Assembly: GCF_041146395.1 (NCBI RefSeq)
Contig: NC_090989.1
Coordinates: 249,478,843-249,542,842 of the forward strand
Source of the DNA: Eulemur rufifrons
Taxonomy: Eukaryota > Chordata > Mammalia > Primates > Lemuridae
DNA length: 64,000 nt
Reading direction: 5' to 3'
The notes beneath the pieces are model-generated. The model had not been told where the DNA came from. It saw only the letters and a program-made list of their open reading frames with translations, and ran no database searches. Below, in pieces: positions 1 through 12,165 of the stretch; the stretch's first letter is position 1; every line of letters starts with the position of its first letter. A program made the position numbers and the translations under genes.

Positions 1-1050
1 AAGTATATTACCATTTTTGGATTAGCCTCCCCTGTGAATTTTCTTCCTTTTTTTAATAAGTCCTTTCCATGTATTATTTTTATTACTCAAAAAATATGTT
101 CATTTTACAAACATTATAATATCTAGAGAGGCAAAATGTAATAGAAAGCTCAAAATATCTGAAACTCGACCAGTGATAAGTGACCTGCAGAAATTGTTTT
201 TCGTTCTTTTAAAATTTTCCAGTTAAAGATGCATAGCTATTTAAAAAACAGTTCAATAGGACAGAGACTTGTTTGTGTACCAAGTGTCCAGTCCTCTGTA
301 AATATATGTAATTAATACTATGGGATTTTTTTAACTTCACTTTCTTTAAAAATATATTGCTAATGTCTATGCAGGTCAAAATCTCCCTATACAAATCTCA
401 TTGGAGACAAAGTCTATTTGCTGTCATCATTAATACCTTACTGCTAACTGCTAAGAGACTCCCAAATCATTAAAATTAAACCTAACATTGCATTGGTATG
501 CGCTACTTTTTCTGGTTTTTTTTTTCCCATTCCATGCTGGAAGTCTGCTCAGCTTGCACTCCCCTGCCAAGTCTTCACTTAGCCAGATCATTTGCTAACC
601 TTTTCCTTTCAGTTCCCTTATTTTGGATACTTCCCAGAGTTTCACAATATCTCATGGAGTATGGCAACCTTCTCAGTGTTTTTAAATCTGTAAAAGACAG
701 TATTCTAAAATGATCTCACTTGCAAAAATTCTTAAATCCTTCTTTTAGATATTATATTGCTTTTAAAATTTTCTATGATGGCATGACGTTTTCTAGATTC
801 TGCATAGATAATGTGATTCTCTTGACCTTTGAAGCAACTCAAGTCATTCAGATTTCTTGACATATGAGTTGCTGTTTTTATATTTGAGCTCATCTAACAG
901 CTTGCTGTCGCTTATTGGTATATTTAGACTCTCTTCTCCTTAGTTCTTTCTCAACATATTTGTATGTATTTTCAAAAAAAAATTTACACATCCTATCCAA
1001 GACCTACATTTTTTTCAGAAGAATGCAAATACTATGTACTATATATAATA
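1..1050. other. AT-rich sequence, nothing recognised
   Basis: No reading frame with protein-like composition, no repeat family I can name and no regulatory motif worth calling. Short open frames here are what AT-rich DNA gives by chance. Confidence 0.5.
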
Positions 1051-1084
1051 CACACACACTCACACACACAAAGAGAGAGAGAGA
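1051..1084. repeat. (CA)n followed by (GA)n simple repeat
   Basis: About twenty bases of CA repeat with one interruption run straight into an AGAGAG tract. It is a compound microsatellite and probably length-variable. Confidence 0.9.
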
Positions 1085-1234
1085 AATACCTGTAGCAAAG
1101 AATGGTGAGGTGCTCACAAGTTCATTTTGTTTTCTTGGTTCCACTTGAATATTACATTTCCCAGACCATTTGAAGTAGGTTTAGACCATGAGTCATGTGT
1201 TTTGTTTTGCAAAGCCAAGAAAAAGTAAAAAGAG

Positions 1235-1312
1235 CCTATGTTTCAAGACAGGAAGATCTGAATGTGAGTCCAGCTCTGCCACTGGAGAATTTGGCTGAAT
1301 AACTGACTTTTT
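1235..1312 (+). repeat. MIR SINE fragment
   Basis: The phrase around TCCAGCTCTGCCACT, preceded by a GATCTGAATGTGAG stretch, matches the MIR core (tRNA-derived SINE). The copy is old and short, and the edges are soft. Confidence 0.5.
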
Positions 1313-1399
1313 TTCTATATATATTGTATCATTTGACCTGGAAATAGGACAGTTACATTCTCATCTATCATTGCTACTTTGGCAACATCTCCCTTCTCT

Positions 1400-1880
1400 C
1401 TCCCCCGAACCCTTGAGCTTTAATTTGTACTTCTTCAGATCATCACAAATGCTACCCCTCTCTGTTCTGGTCCTCTACGTACCTCAAGAGGACTTCATTT
1501 AGTTCCTGGAATATTTTAGCACCTGGGTCACCCTCAGTCTCTACTCTTGTCTTCATTGTTGGTGATTTTAATGTTCATTTTGATGATGTTTCCAATATCC
1601 TAAACTTTAATATTTTAAATTCTTCTCCTCCAGTGACTTTTTATCACACCCTTATTAACTGTTCTTATCTATGGTTACACCCTACCTTTTCCTTACTAGC
1701 AAAACCAGTAACATGTCAATATACTCATTCATGCACCATATTCTTTTACTAATATCTCCCATCTTCCTGGCTTATTATGTCTTTTACTCCAACACAAATA
1801 ATTTACCAAAAACTTTTAGAATTACATTCCATTGTCCAAATGTACTCCATTATAGATACTATGTATTTACATTCCTCACC
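1400..1880 (+). repeat. L2/L3 (CR1-clade) LINE, endonuclease-domain relic
   Basis: One plus-strand frame near 1558 reads GDFNVHFDD, close to the GDFN-x-H motif of AP-type endonucleases in CR1/L2/L3 LINEs. It is followed by recognisable but broken downstream sequence (a YGYTL-like stretch near 1670). The frame has many stops, so this is a fossil. It could belong to the same insertion as the L2 tail at 2.2 kb, but the spacing is not continuous with it. I cannot separate L2 from L3 by eye. Confidence 0.55.
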
Positions 1881-2199
1881 TTCCTAATGTCTTTGCTTCC
1901 TTCCTTAAACTATTCAAAATCTATTGTCCATAACTAAAATTATTCTCTTGCATATGTTTAATTTTATGCCACATTCTTGCTTTGTCAGAACCAACCATTT
2001 AGGAATACCTCCCCAGACCTTCTGCATCTATCTTAAATGAATTTAGGTAGAGTAAGATAAAATCATGTTGACTGGCCCTTCTTTTAGCTGATGACAAATG
2101 ACCCCAAATAGGCCTTATTTCTGCTAAACACTCACGATGTATTTTCTGCATAGTACTATCCTTATCTGATACAGTATATCAGTAATTTATTTTACAATG

Positions 2200-2352
2200 A
2201 TTATTTTCTGTCTTTCTCACTAGCATATAAACCATGGACTAGGATTTCACCCATCATTTTTTTTTTACTGCTGTATCCCAGCATCTACAAGTATACTGAG
2301 ATCATAACAATGCTGAGTTATGATAATTGATAATTGATTGAATAAATGAATG
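2200..2352 (+). repeat. L2 LINE 3' end
   Basis: The order CTCACTAG...ACCATGGACTAGGA...ACTGCTGTATCCCAGCATCTA...TTGAATAAATGAATGAA is the usual L2 3' end, with its short TGAA-type tail repeats. Confidence 0.75.
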
Positions 2353-2499
2353 AAATAACTCATAAAGACACTAAAGGAAATTTAATCATCCAGTAAAAGG
2401 ATTAAACACAGACCAAATTCTACCCATATTGATGCAAAAACCTCATTTTAAAGACTTGTTTACCTTATCTCCTACTACCAGACATATCCCAATTGGTTT

Positions 2500-2940
2500 T
2501 CAATCAAAAATTGCAAACAAAGCATGTTAAAAGACAGAGCACAATTTGAAGAGACAAAGTAACCATTCGAACCAGACTCAGATATTACAAAAGTTTTTAA
2601 ATTATTAGATAGGGTATCAAAATAACTATGGCTAGCAGGTTAAGGACTGTAATGCAACAATTATGCAAAATACTTGAACATATGAGTAATATAAGCAGAG
2701 AGTTGGAACCTAAGAAATAATCAAAAGGAAATGCTAGAAATGAAAAACACCATAAAGAAATGAAGCATGACTTTGTTTGGCTTATCAGTATAGTGGACAT
2801 GAACATGGAATGAACTAGTGAACTTAAAGATATGTCAACAGAAACTTTTCAAACTTAAATACAAAGAGGAAAAAAGTATGAAAAAGAAATCCAAGAACTA
2901 TAGGACAATTTCAAAAGATGTAACATATATGTAGTTGCTA
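2500..2940 (+). repeat. L1M ORF1 coiled-coil region relic
   Basis: The segment containing AAGGAAATGCTAGAAATGAA, CACCATAAAGAAATGAA and GGACAATTTCAAAAGATGTAACATA follows the ORF1 region of old mammalian L1 (L1M). The same run of phrases recurs at 38.29-38.53 kb, so the two are paralogous copies. Stops and indels are frequent and no ORF1 protein could be made. Confidence 0.75.
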
Positions 2941-4655
2941 CCTCCAAACTTAAACTTATAACTTATTTGGCCAGAGTAAAATCTTAACAGTCTTAGTCAA
3001 TTATGTGTTAAAATTAGAATAAATCACCTGTTATAACCCATAGGAACCTATAAAATGTTTCCATTATTATAGACTCAATTTTCAAATCTTAAATCACATT
3101 TTACCTATACATATAGCATAGGTCTTCTGAATAATTTCTTGAGGGATATTTCCCAGGACTATAGTTCATTATTGGAGATATTAGCAATATTTTTATCACA
3201 TCCAAGTAGTAAATATGTGAGAGGCAAGATACCTGCCAGAAAATATCCTCTAAGCAAGAAAAGTGCAAACTATTGTCAAGAAAGGATCTAAAGCCAGAGA
3301 CATAAAACTGAAAGAGGATCCATGAGAATCAACTTAAGAAAAGATGTCCAACAAAGGAGTATAAGAGAATCTAAATACAAGATCATGGGGTGGTTGAGAT
3401 TCGGTAATACAATATAAGATCTAAATTCATAAAAATATGTCACCCAATGGGTGCTACTTTTATATAGGACTAGGTTTATTTTTGATGGGGTACCTAAAAA
3501 AGAATAGCTAGGCTACTTATTATATATTACACAGAAATAAAGTAAGCTTCAGGACTTGATCTAGACTTAAAGTGAAAATTATAAAATAGAAATGTGCATT
3601 TACCTAAAAATGAAACCAAAAGAATAATTTTATGCATCATGGATAGATGTAGGTTGCTATTTCTGTAGTTTTATGAAAAAAAAAAAAAAGAAACTGAAAA
3701 GTACCATTGTGACAAAGATAATCATTTATAGGGCTAGAAAAGGGCCTATGAATTTAGATGTGAGAAATAGTCCTCTTGAATGCCCTCAAATACTTAATTT
3801 CTATATAGAATCACAGAAAGAAAGGAATGATCCAATGAACAAAAATACACATTGTGGTTATATAGACAACATTAGCACTAAAACTAATAAAAAAGTATTC
3901 ATAATCTAAAATTTGATAAAAATATTTGCAACAATTTGAATCATGCCCACAATAATCACATATTTCTAACTTCTTATTAATTTCTGGGAAGAAATCCAAT
4001 ATAAATTGTTTTGATGAGCCAATATATTTACTGAAGTTTTATTTTTGTGCATTTCACTCCCATTTAATTAATGTTCTAAGAATATTATTCCATGTGATTT
4101 ATAGAGACATAGGTTTAAATACAGGCTAATAAATTAATATCCTATGGATTTTCAGATCTCAAGTAGGGTTTATAATGTTGTGCTTCAGAGGCTGGTATTA
4201 TTGCTGCTTTATGCCCAAAGGCGGAGGTGGAAATGTTCAAATGTAGCTCTAAATAAATGTAGGTCTAAGTACTCTAAACAACTTGGTCATTTCCACACAC
4301 CTCCTTCCTTCAATTATTATTATTATTATTTTTGTAATGTATCAAGTACCTCTTCTTTTCTTTATAGCCTGGCATCTATTGCTGCTGTTCAAGTCTTTAT
4401 CTCATGAATAAGTGGATGTAAAGGCCTCTTAACTGGCCCTTTTTTTTCTCGCCCAGAATTTCTTAATTATTTTACATTACTGACAAATCTGAATATGATG
4501 AAACTAACATACTTACAGTATATACACTGTGAGCCCTCTAGCTTCTCTCTCTGCAAATTTAAAGACTCGGTGTTCTCAATCTGAGTTAAAAGTTAAAAGT
4601 ATACTTCTAGTCAACTTCTTCAAATAATATCTAATTTTTTATTCCAGAAATATGC
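2941..4655. other. AT-rich sequence, nothing recognised apart from a short ATT repeat
   Basis: I see no gene or named repeat. A short (ATT)n run lies at about 4313-4331 and an A-run at about 3676-3689. Confidence 0.5.
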
Positions 4656-4862
4656 TATTCATGAATATTAATCTTCCACATATCATTGAGCAAATTATAT
4701 GCTTCATGTGCCTTGGACTCATTATGTATAATAAGGCAGAATAACAATACCTGCCTCACAGGGTTGTTAGTAAATAAAGACAACACGTGTAAAATGCTTG
4801 AAAGAGTGTTTGGCTCAGGGAACTTCCAATAATGATTAGCTACTGTTGTCACTTTTATTAAC
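4656..4862 (+). repeat. MIR SINE, 3' half
   Basis: The order AATACCTGCCTCACAGGGTTGTTAG, then a TGTAAAATGCTTG...GTGTTTGGCTC stretch and a terminal GCTACTGTT matches the MIR 3' half, including the LINE2-like tail. Divergence is high, as expected for this ancient SINE. Confidence 0.85.
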
Positions 4863-5003
4863 ATATTGGCATCACCTCAATGGTCTTTGAATGCTTTAGC
4901 CTTTACATCTTTGTCCCCCAGAGTGCCACAAATAGTGAATAATCTCACTCTTCCTTTCTGTCTATCCAAATTTTATACCTCATTTAAAACCTGGTTTAAT
5001 TCC

Positions 5004-5233
5004 ATGTACAACATGGTGATGATAATTAATAATATTGTACTGTATACGTGAAATTTGCTAAGGGAGTAGATCTTAAGTATTCTCTCCACAAAAAATGTAT
5101 GTGAGGTAATGGATACATTAATTAGCTTGACTATTGTAATTAGTCACATCTATATGTACATCAAAACATTACCCTGTTCACTTTGAATATATATAATTTT
5201 TATTTGTCAATAATACCTCAATAAAGCTGGAAA
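5004..5233 (+). mobile_element. 5'-truncated L1MA-type LINE tail
   Basis: The sequence resembles the L1MA 3' UTR: a TGGTGATGATAATTAATAATA stretch, GTATACGTGAAATTTGCTAAG, then CTCAATAAAGCTGG and an A-run. Flanking copies of AAAACCTGGTTTAATTCC (4986-5003) and AAAACCTGCTCTAATTCC (5234-5251) differ at two bases and look like an aged target-site duplication, which supports both edges. Confidence 0.85.
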
Positions 5234-5251
5234 AAAACCTGCTCTAATTCC

Positions 5252-6575
5252 CACTAGCATTTCTGCCAATTAGAGTTAGTTCTCTAACTCACATCACATA
5301 ATACCTGGACTATTCTTATGTAAACTCTGTATTTCCTGATTGCATTTCTGTTACTACTTCCTTTGTTTGGGATTGTAAATGCTAATGGACTTATTGCACA
5401 TTGTTTTATTTACTAAACTTTAAACTTGTTAATTTTAGTCTCATTTTATTTTCCTTGGATCTATTTTCTCAGCATTGCACTCCTTTCTCTACCTAAGGCT
5501 CCACTGACAGTACTTGGGACAGATCAGCAATAAAAATCACGCAATATTAAATAATTCCCCTGCCATCAGGGCTTCCATGTATGCATATGGTCAAACTCAC
5601 ACATACACACAGTATGGAAAAGATGTCTTAAAGCTGGGTTCCCCAGAAGCAGACAAATGTTTGTGCTCTCTGGGGAAACTTGTAGAAAAGTAGGGGAGAC
5701 AGGAGAGAAAAGGGGAGGACAGAGTCAAGAAAGGATATGGTTTCCTACAAGTCTCTTAAAGAGGAACCTCATCCTGATCCTGAAGGGATCTCTGGAATAT
5801 ATATTATCCCTCAATGTTTTCTCAGTTGGACCTGAGGGAGTTGGGCTTTTATACTTCATCCATCTGTCATTGGTTAGACCCCACAATAAACTCACAGGTA
5901 CTTTCCCCACTGAGTGAAAAGGGCTAAGTCCCTTCAACAGATTGATGGCAGTTCTCTCAGCTGCAGGTGAATGCCATTAGACCCAAACACACACCAAAAC
6001 CTGGAAAGCAACATGTAGAAATAGTGAATGGATTACTAGCTCCTTTGGGATGAGTATCAACCATGTCCACTCCAGTGGAGATTTTCTCAGACCTTGGATT
6101 TTCTTCTTCAGCACTGACCTCTTAGGTACTTAAAACTCAGATCAAAACATACCTTTTCCATTTTCATGTCAAATAACTTCTCACCACCAAATAATACTTC
6201 AAGCATATTGTATATTTTAATTTTTTCCATATCACTTATTGACCCCTGAAATTATCATATATCCCCAAGAGGAAAAATGGTAAACCTAAATTGATCATGA
6301 TAGATATCCTCCCTGATGCTTTTTAAATTCTTTCTAAAATGTACCAGGTGGAGATGTTTTTTTCAAACTGAGTTTTACCAAACTTTCAAGATGAAAATAA
6401 ATTTCTTTTTCAGAGAAGAGGGTAAGTGGAGAGCTACCTGCAGCTAGTTATCTACCCTGCTGATTTTCTGCCTTGCAGCTACTCCCCCCTTTCTCCCTTG
6501 TTGACAGAGCCAGGATTTTATCTGTATAACATTCTTCTCCCATTCAAAGGTAAGTCTTTGTTTTTCTAAACCAAT
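5252..6575. other. Unassigned, with a slightly GC-richer repeat-like block at 5630-6140
   Basis: The block starting GCTGGGTTCCCCAGAAGCAGAC resembles an interspersed repeat I have seen but cannot name. The rest is AT-rich and unrecognised. The open frames on both strands at 5657-5937 overlap each other and look fortuitous. Confidence 0.4.
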
Positions 6576-6587
6576 CATGGTAGTCCT

Positions 6588-7154
6588 CTTTTTTTTTCTT
6601 TTTTTTAATTTCAGCATATTATGGGGGCACAAAAGTTTAGGTTACGTATATTGCCCTTGCCCCCCGCCCCGAGTCAGAGCTTCAAGCATGTCCATCCCCC
6701 AGACGGTGCACATTGCACTCATTATGAATGTATACACCCATCCCCCCTCATCTGCCCCACACCCAATTAATGTTATTCCTATATGTGCTCTTACGTGATG
6801 ATCAGTGAAAACAATTTGATGGTGAGTTCATGTGGTGCTTGTTTTTCCATTCTTGGGACACTTCACTTAGTAGAATGGGTTCCAGCTCTATCTAGGAAAA
6901 TACAAGAGGTGCTATATCACCATTGTTTCTTATAGCTGAGTAATACTCCATGGTATGCATATACCACATTTTTTAATCCCCTCATGTATTGATGGGCACT
7001 TGGGTTGTTTCCACATCTTTGCAATTGTGAATTGTGCTGCTATAAACATTCGAGTGCAGGTGTCTTTTTTATAGAATGTCTTCTGTTCTTTTGGGTAGAT
7101 CACCAGTAATGGGATTGCTGGATCAAATGGTAGGTCTACTTGTATCTCTTTAGA
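6588..7154 (-). mobile_element. L1 (young lineage), 5'-truncated, antisense
   Basis: Read on the minus strand this is the last part of L1 ORF2 (residues such as [41 protein letters not shown]), the 3' UTR and a poly(A) tail (T/C-run at 6588-6607). CATGGTAGTCCT flanks it at 6576-6587 and 7155-7166, a clean 12-bp target duplication. Its 3' UTR holds one copy of the repeated unit seen twice in the L1s at 14.3 and 35.2 kb. The ORF2 end carries changes that break it. Confidence 0.93.
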
Positions 7155-7166
7155 CATGGTAGTCCT

Positions 7167-8599
7167 TTTATGCTGGCCAATATTTGGTTTAGGGATAAGC
7201 ATGAGAGATAGGAGACAGTCTGCTAGGGTTTCTAGTAAAATTCTCCTTGACATTTAAAACGAATTATAAATAGCTTCTCTTCTACTACTGTACTGTATTT
7301 TTGTGTCTGTAATATCCATATTGTGATAAAAAAATGAAAAGAGCTGAAAGATGGAAAGAACTGAGGTTCTTTTAAGATGTTACTGAGTTGTAAAATTAAC
7401 TATTCCTATAGCTTTCCCTTTCTCTGGAGTTGGTCAAAAGTATCTTCGTCATTGTTGATACAAGTTGTGTTGGCGTTTTGTTTACTCATAAGCAATATTA
7501 ACTTCTATCCAACTCATGAATGTGTCTGTCAAGCAGTGGTATACCAGTAAATGTTTAATAACTGCCTTTCAAAAAACAAACATTAGCAACAAAAGCTTTG
7601 ATTTGTAGAATTTATTGATTTCCATGATGCAGATATTTCCAGCATGGTTTATTTCAGAATTATTAAAAATAACCTCACTAAATACAGAGTCAAAAAGAGA
7701 TGTACCCTGTGGGTTCCTGCAAGCTAGTAGGAGCTGGTTCCAGCACACCACTGCACAAGGTTTTTGTTTGCAAAAAGGAGAAATAAACTCAGATAATGTA
7801 AGCAGAAAATAAATGTATTAAAGGGATATTGGGAGGACTGTACAGTCATGAAAAGGGTTGGAGAGTTTGTTTGCAGGCTATACATACAAAAGCAATGCTC
7901 AGAGCCACACCAAATAAATGTTGAGAACACTGTTATCACCAGGCCCCACCTGCACAGTGAGTGCGTATGCAACAATTAGGAAGCACCACTTATTTATGGT
8001 CTGGTGTCCCTTAAAGCTAATCAATGCCCTTCAGCCCTTGTTAAATATTTGAATATCATGGTGAAAATAATGATAATAAAAATGCTGAACATTGGAGACT
8101 GCTCTAATTATGCTATCACCACTATCCCAGGACCTCAATCTTCCAGCAAATTCTTGACCTTGGCAATGAATGATTTGTCTCATAATCTGATACTCATGAC
8201 TTTGAGTGGAGAAGTAATTTAAGAGTGCAGATAGAATGTCCACAGGCTTCATGAAAAAGAGACTTAGAACAGGAATATTTGGCAATTTCAGCTTCTATAT
8301 TAAGAGGCCTTTCTTATAAGACTCATGAGGATAGAGAACTTTTCAAATAAAAATATTGCCAAAATATCTCTACAATGAAGTTAATAAAACTTTGATACCA
8401 AAATTAGAGAAGAACAATGCAAAGAGAACATAAATGGAGGGAGAGAAATAAAAAAAATATCTAGTTTTAAAAATAATGATTAAATAGATTAACAACAAAA
8501 AATTATATAACATAAACACCGTTAAGTCTATATGTGAATACTTAATTTAATGTAATTATGTATTTCAACATACTAAGATTGAAGGACCAAAATATAATT
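7167..8599. other. Unassigned
   Basis: No coding potential or recognisable repeat. The 7.7-8.3 kb part is less AT-rich, with short overlapping frames on both strands, but nothing in it looks like a protein family. Confidence 0.4.
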
Positions 8600-9165
8600 A
8601 CCTTAATATATGAAAAAATCTCCAAAATATTCTTTATGTAAAGAGATAAAGTGATACAGCACTAACTCCCTCAAAAAAGCTTTTGTTCCAATATCTACAG
8701 AAGCGCCATTATTAACAATGAAACATTAAAGGTGATTGTTAGAGTCAAATATGAGGCAAACATGCCCAGAATCAACCTCTATTCAACAATACACTGACTA
8801 CTCTAGCCAATTCAATAAAACTACTAAAGAACTATTAGACTTTATTTACATTGGAAAGTCAAACAAAATTATCTTTATGGTATAATAATTGGAAGGGATG
8901 AATTTACTGTTTGTTAGATGTAAAATAACATACACAGAAAACTTAAATCCTATAAATATAAATTTGTATTATATATTTTAAAAATTAGAAAAATAATAGA
9001 AAAAAATACTGTTGAACAGCAAAATATTGGATTTGGAAACATCATTTGGAAATCGTGAAATAAAATTGATTTTATTCACAGATGATATAACCCTATATGT
9101 GCAAAATTATAAAGAATATGTAAACAAAATAAACTATTACAATTTAAAGATAAGGAACCTAGTAC
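8600..9165 (+). repeat. Old L1M LINE, ORF2 reverse-transcriptase part (left piece)
   Basis: The stretch near 8752-8815 follows the L1 ORF2 region around KQGCPLSPLLFN in degraded form. The plus frame near 9074 reads FTDDIT, a relic of the FADD active-site box. Stops are dense. The same element appears to resume at about 10.28 kb, just downstream in ORF2, with a later L1 in between. Confidence 0.65.
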
Positions 9166-9399
9166 AAATGATGTTGAGAATGTAGATTGGTACAGCCCTT
9201 ATGGAAAACAGTATGGAGGTTACTGAAGAAATTAAAGTAGAACTACCAGAGGAGCCAACAATCCCTTTTCACAAAGGAAATGAAATAACTATATCATAAG
9301 GTTATCTGCAATCCCATGTTCATTACAGGATTATTCACAATAGTCAAGATATGGAAAAAAATGTAAGTGTCCACAGATGGACAAATGGATAAAGAAAGT

Positions 9400-9413
9400 T
9401 ATGCGCACGTGCG

Positions 9414-9451
<38 letters not shown>
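9400..9451. repeat. Alternating purine-pyrimidine (CG)n(CA)n tract
   Basis: About 52 bases alternate purine and pyrimidine without a break: a GC/GT-rich part followed by fourteen or so CA units. It lies within the L1 ORF2 relic and is a candidate Z-DNA-forming, length-unstable microsatellite. Confidence 0.9.
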
Positions 9452-9454
<3 letters not shown>

Positions 9455-9626
9455 AAATATTATTTAGCCTTGAAGCCTGGAAAAAAGAGAGAGCCTACCA
9501 TTTGCTATAACACAGATGAGCCTGGAGGACATTATGCTAAGTGAAATAAACCAGTCACAGAAAGAAAAATATTGCATGACCTCACCTGTATGTAAAATCT
9601 AAATTGCTTTTAAAAAGTCAAATATA

Positions 9627-9940
9627 GCCAGGTGTGGTGGCTCACATCTGTAATCATAGCATTTTGGGAGGCAGGAGGATCACGTGAGGCCAGGAGTTAG
9701 AGACCAGCCTGAGCAAGAGTGAGACCTCATCTCCAGAAAAAAATAAAATAAAATTGAAGAAAAAAGTAGAAAAATTGGCTTGGTGTTTTGGCACACACCT
9801 ATAATCCCAGCTACTTGGGAGGCTGAGGCAGGAGGATCATTTGAGTCCAGGAGTTCAAGGCTGCAGTGGGCTATGATGATGCCACTGCACTGTAGAATGG
9901 GCAACAGAGCAAGACCCTGTCTCAAAAAAAAAAAAAAAAA
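9627..9940 (+). mobile_element. Alu SINE (older, J-like)
   Basis: A dimeric Alu beginning GCCAGGTGTGGTGGCTCA, with both arms, the A-rich middle and a terminal A-run. GTCAAATATA flanks it at 9617-9626 and 9941-9950. It lacks the extra left-arm segment seen in the 21.97, 27.51 and 33.46 kb Alus, and it is more diverged. Confidence 0.95.
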
Positions 9941-10280
9941 GTCAAATATATAGAGAGAATAAAACAGTGGTTACCAGGGGCAGAGGGGTGTAGGGAAGGA
10001 AAAGGGGAGATGTAGGTCAGAGGATAAAAAGTAGTAGATATGTAGGATGAACAAGTCTAGAAATCTAATTCATGAGTTAATAAAATTGTTCTGTATTAGG
10101 AATTTCCACTTAATGAATAGATTTTATCTGATCTTACCACAAAAATGAATATCTATGTGAAATGATAGATATGTTAATTTGCTTCACTATAGTAAACATT
10201 TTACTATGGGTATATATCCCATGACTGCTTTCTGCATACCTTAAATATACACAATAAAATTTATTTTTTAAAATAAAAAT

Positions 10281-12165
10281 AATAAAAAGAGAAGTTCCAT
10301 TTTATGGTATTATACTATGCTACTATAAAAATAAATATATTCATCAAGGTTGCAGGATAAGAAATCAATAAAAAAAGTAAATTATATTCACATATACTAA
10401 CAATGAATAATCTGAAAATGAAATTAATAAGCAATTCCATATATATTAGCATCAAGAAAACAGAGGAAAATTATCAAATTACAAGACCTGGAAATGGAAA
10501 CTGTAAAACACTGCTCAGAGAAATGAAAAGGAGATCTAAATAGATGAAGAGACCTTCCACATTCATGGATTGTGAGATTCAATATAATTAAGATTGTATT
10601 TCTTTCCAAAATGATCTACACATTCAGTGTAAACCCTATCCAAACCCCAGCAGGCTTTTGTTTCCTTCAGAAATTGAGAAGTTAATCCTAAAATTCATAT
10701 GAAAAGGCAAAGACCACAGAATAGCCAAAACAATCTTGAAAAAGAACAAAATGTGAGGACTTACACTCCCCAATTCAAACTTGATTATAGATCTACAGTA
10801 ATCAATAGAGTGTGGTGCTGATAAAAGAATAGTCATATAGATCAATGGGAAAGAATAGAGAGTCCAGAAATAAACTCTTAAATTTATGGTCAATTAATTT
10901 TCAAAACAGGATCAAAAGCAACTAATTTAATGGGAAAATGATAGTCTTTTCAACAAACTATGGTGGAACAATTGAATATCCACATATAAAAAAATGAGTT
11001 TAAACTGTTCTGTAAATCATACTAAAAAATAAACTCAAAATAGATCTGAGACCTAATATCTAAATTTATAACAAATAATAAATGGAACAATTCTGTGATT
11101 GGATTAGAAAATATTTCTTAGATACTATACAAAAAGCACCATCCATAAAAGAAGAATTTGTTATATTGGACTTGGTCAAAATTAAAAACATTTGTACTTC
11201 AAAGAGCATCTTTAAGAAAATATAAAGACAAGATGCAGCCTGGGAGAAAAATACTTGCAAATCCTATATCTGATAAAGGACTTATATTCAAAATTTATAA
11301 AGTAAACTTATAACTCAGTAACCAGAAATCAAATGACCTACTTCAAAAATGGGCAAAAGTTTTAAATAGACGTTTCATTAAAGAAACTTTGAATTGGTCA
11401 ATCAGCACAGGAATAGATGTCCAACATCATAATTAGGAGATGGCAAATTGAAACAATGACATACCACATCACACCCACTAGAATGGTTCTAATAAAAACA
11501 GACACCAATACCTGTTGGTGAGAATGTGGAAAACTGGCATCACATATTGTAAAAGGGAAAGTAAAATGGTATAGTGCCTTTATAATACAACTTGGCACTT
11601 TCTTAAAAATTTAAATGTAAATTTAACACATGATTAAGCAATACCACTCATAGGAATCTACCCAAGGGAAATGAAAACACAGGCCCACACAAAGACTTTT
11701 ATGTGATGTTTATAGCAGTACAGTTCATAATACATCCAAGACTGAAAACAACCAAATGTCTATCAACCAGTGGGTGAATATCAAGATGTGTTATTCCATA
11801 CAGTGGAATACAATGAAAAGGAGCAAAGTACTGATGCTTGCCACATGGATGACCCTCAACAACATTATACTGTGAAAAATAATCCAGGCACAAAAAATCC
11901 CTCATATATTTTATGATTTAATTTATGTGAAATGTCCATAAAATGGACAGAAGGTGGATTTAGTGGTTCCCTGGGACTACGGTTTGGAATGTGGAGTGAC
12001 TAGGAAAGAAACAAGGCATGTTTTGGAATGGTGAAAATAATTTATAATTGAGTTGTTGTGATGGTTATATAACCCTGTATTTTTACTAAAAATTAAATTG
12101 TACACTTAAGACAGTTAACTTTTATGGGATGTAAATTCTATTTAAATAAAGCTGTTAAAAAAAAA
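10281..12165 (+). repeat. Old L1M LINE, ORF2 to 3' end (right piece)
   Basis: The sequence follows L1 ORF2 downstream of the FADD box: AAGGTTGCAGGATA at 10348, AGCATCAAGAAAACAGAGG, ATTCATGGATTG, the AAAATTCATATGAAAAGGCAAAG region and, near 11400-11900, the C-terminal region. It ends in a 3' UTR with AATAAAGCTGTTAAAAAAAAA at about 12145-12165. All frames are broken by many stops. It is probably the continuation of the piece at 8600-9165. Confidence 0.8.

Larger units (their letters stand above)
9166..10280 (+). mobile_element. L1MA-type LINE, ORF2 end plus 3' UTR, carrying an Alu
   Basis: It opens with the ORF2 C-terminal region (TGGTACAGCCCTTATGGAAA, then an ATTCACAATAGTCAAGATATGG stretch), continues into a 3' UTR (GTGGTTACCAGGGGCAGAGG) and ends with ACAATAAAATTTATTTTTTAAAA. 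An Alu and a long alternating CG/CA tract lie inside it. It seems to be inserted in the older L1M on either side. No clear target duplication survives, so the edges are approximate. Confidence 0.7.
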
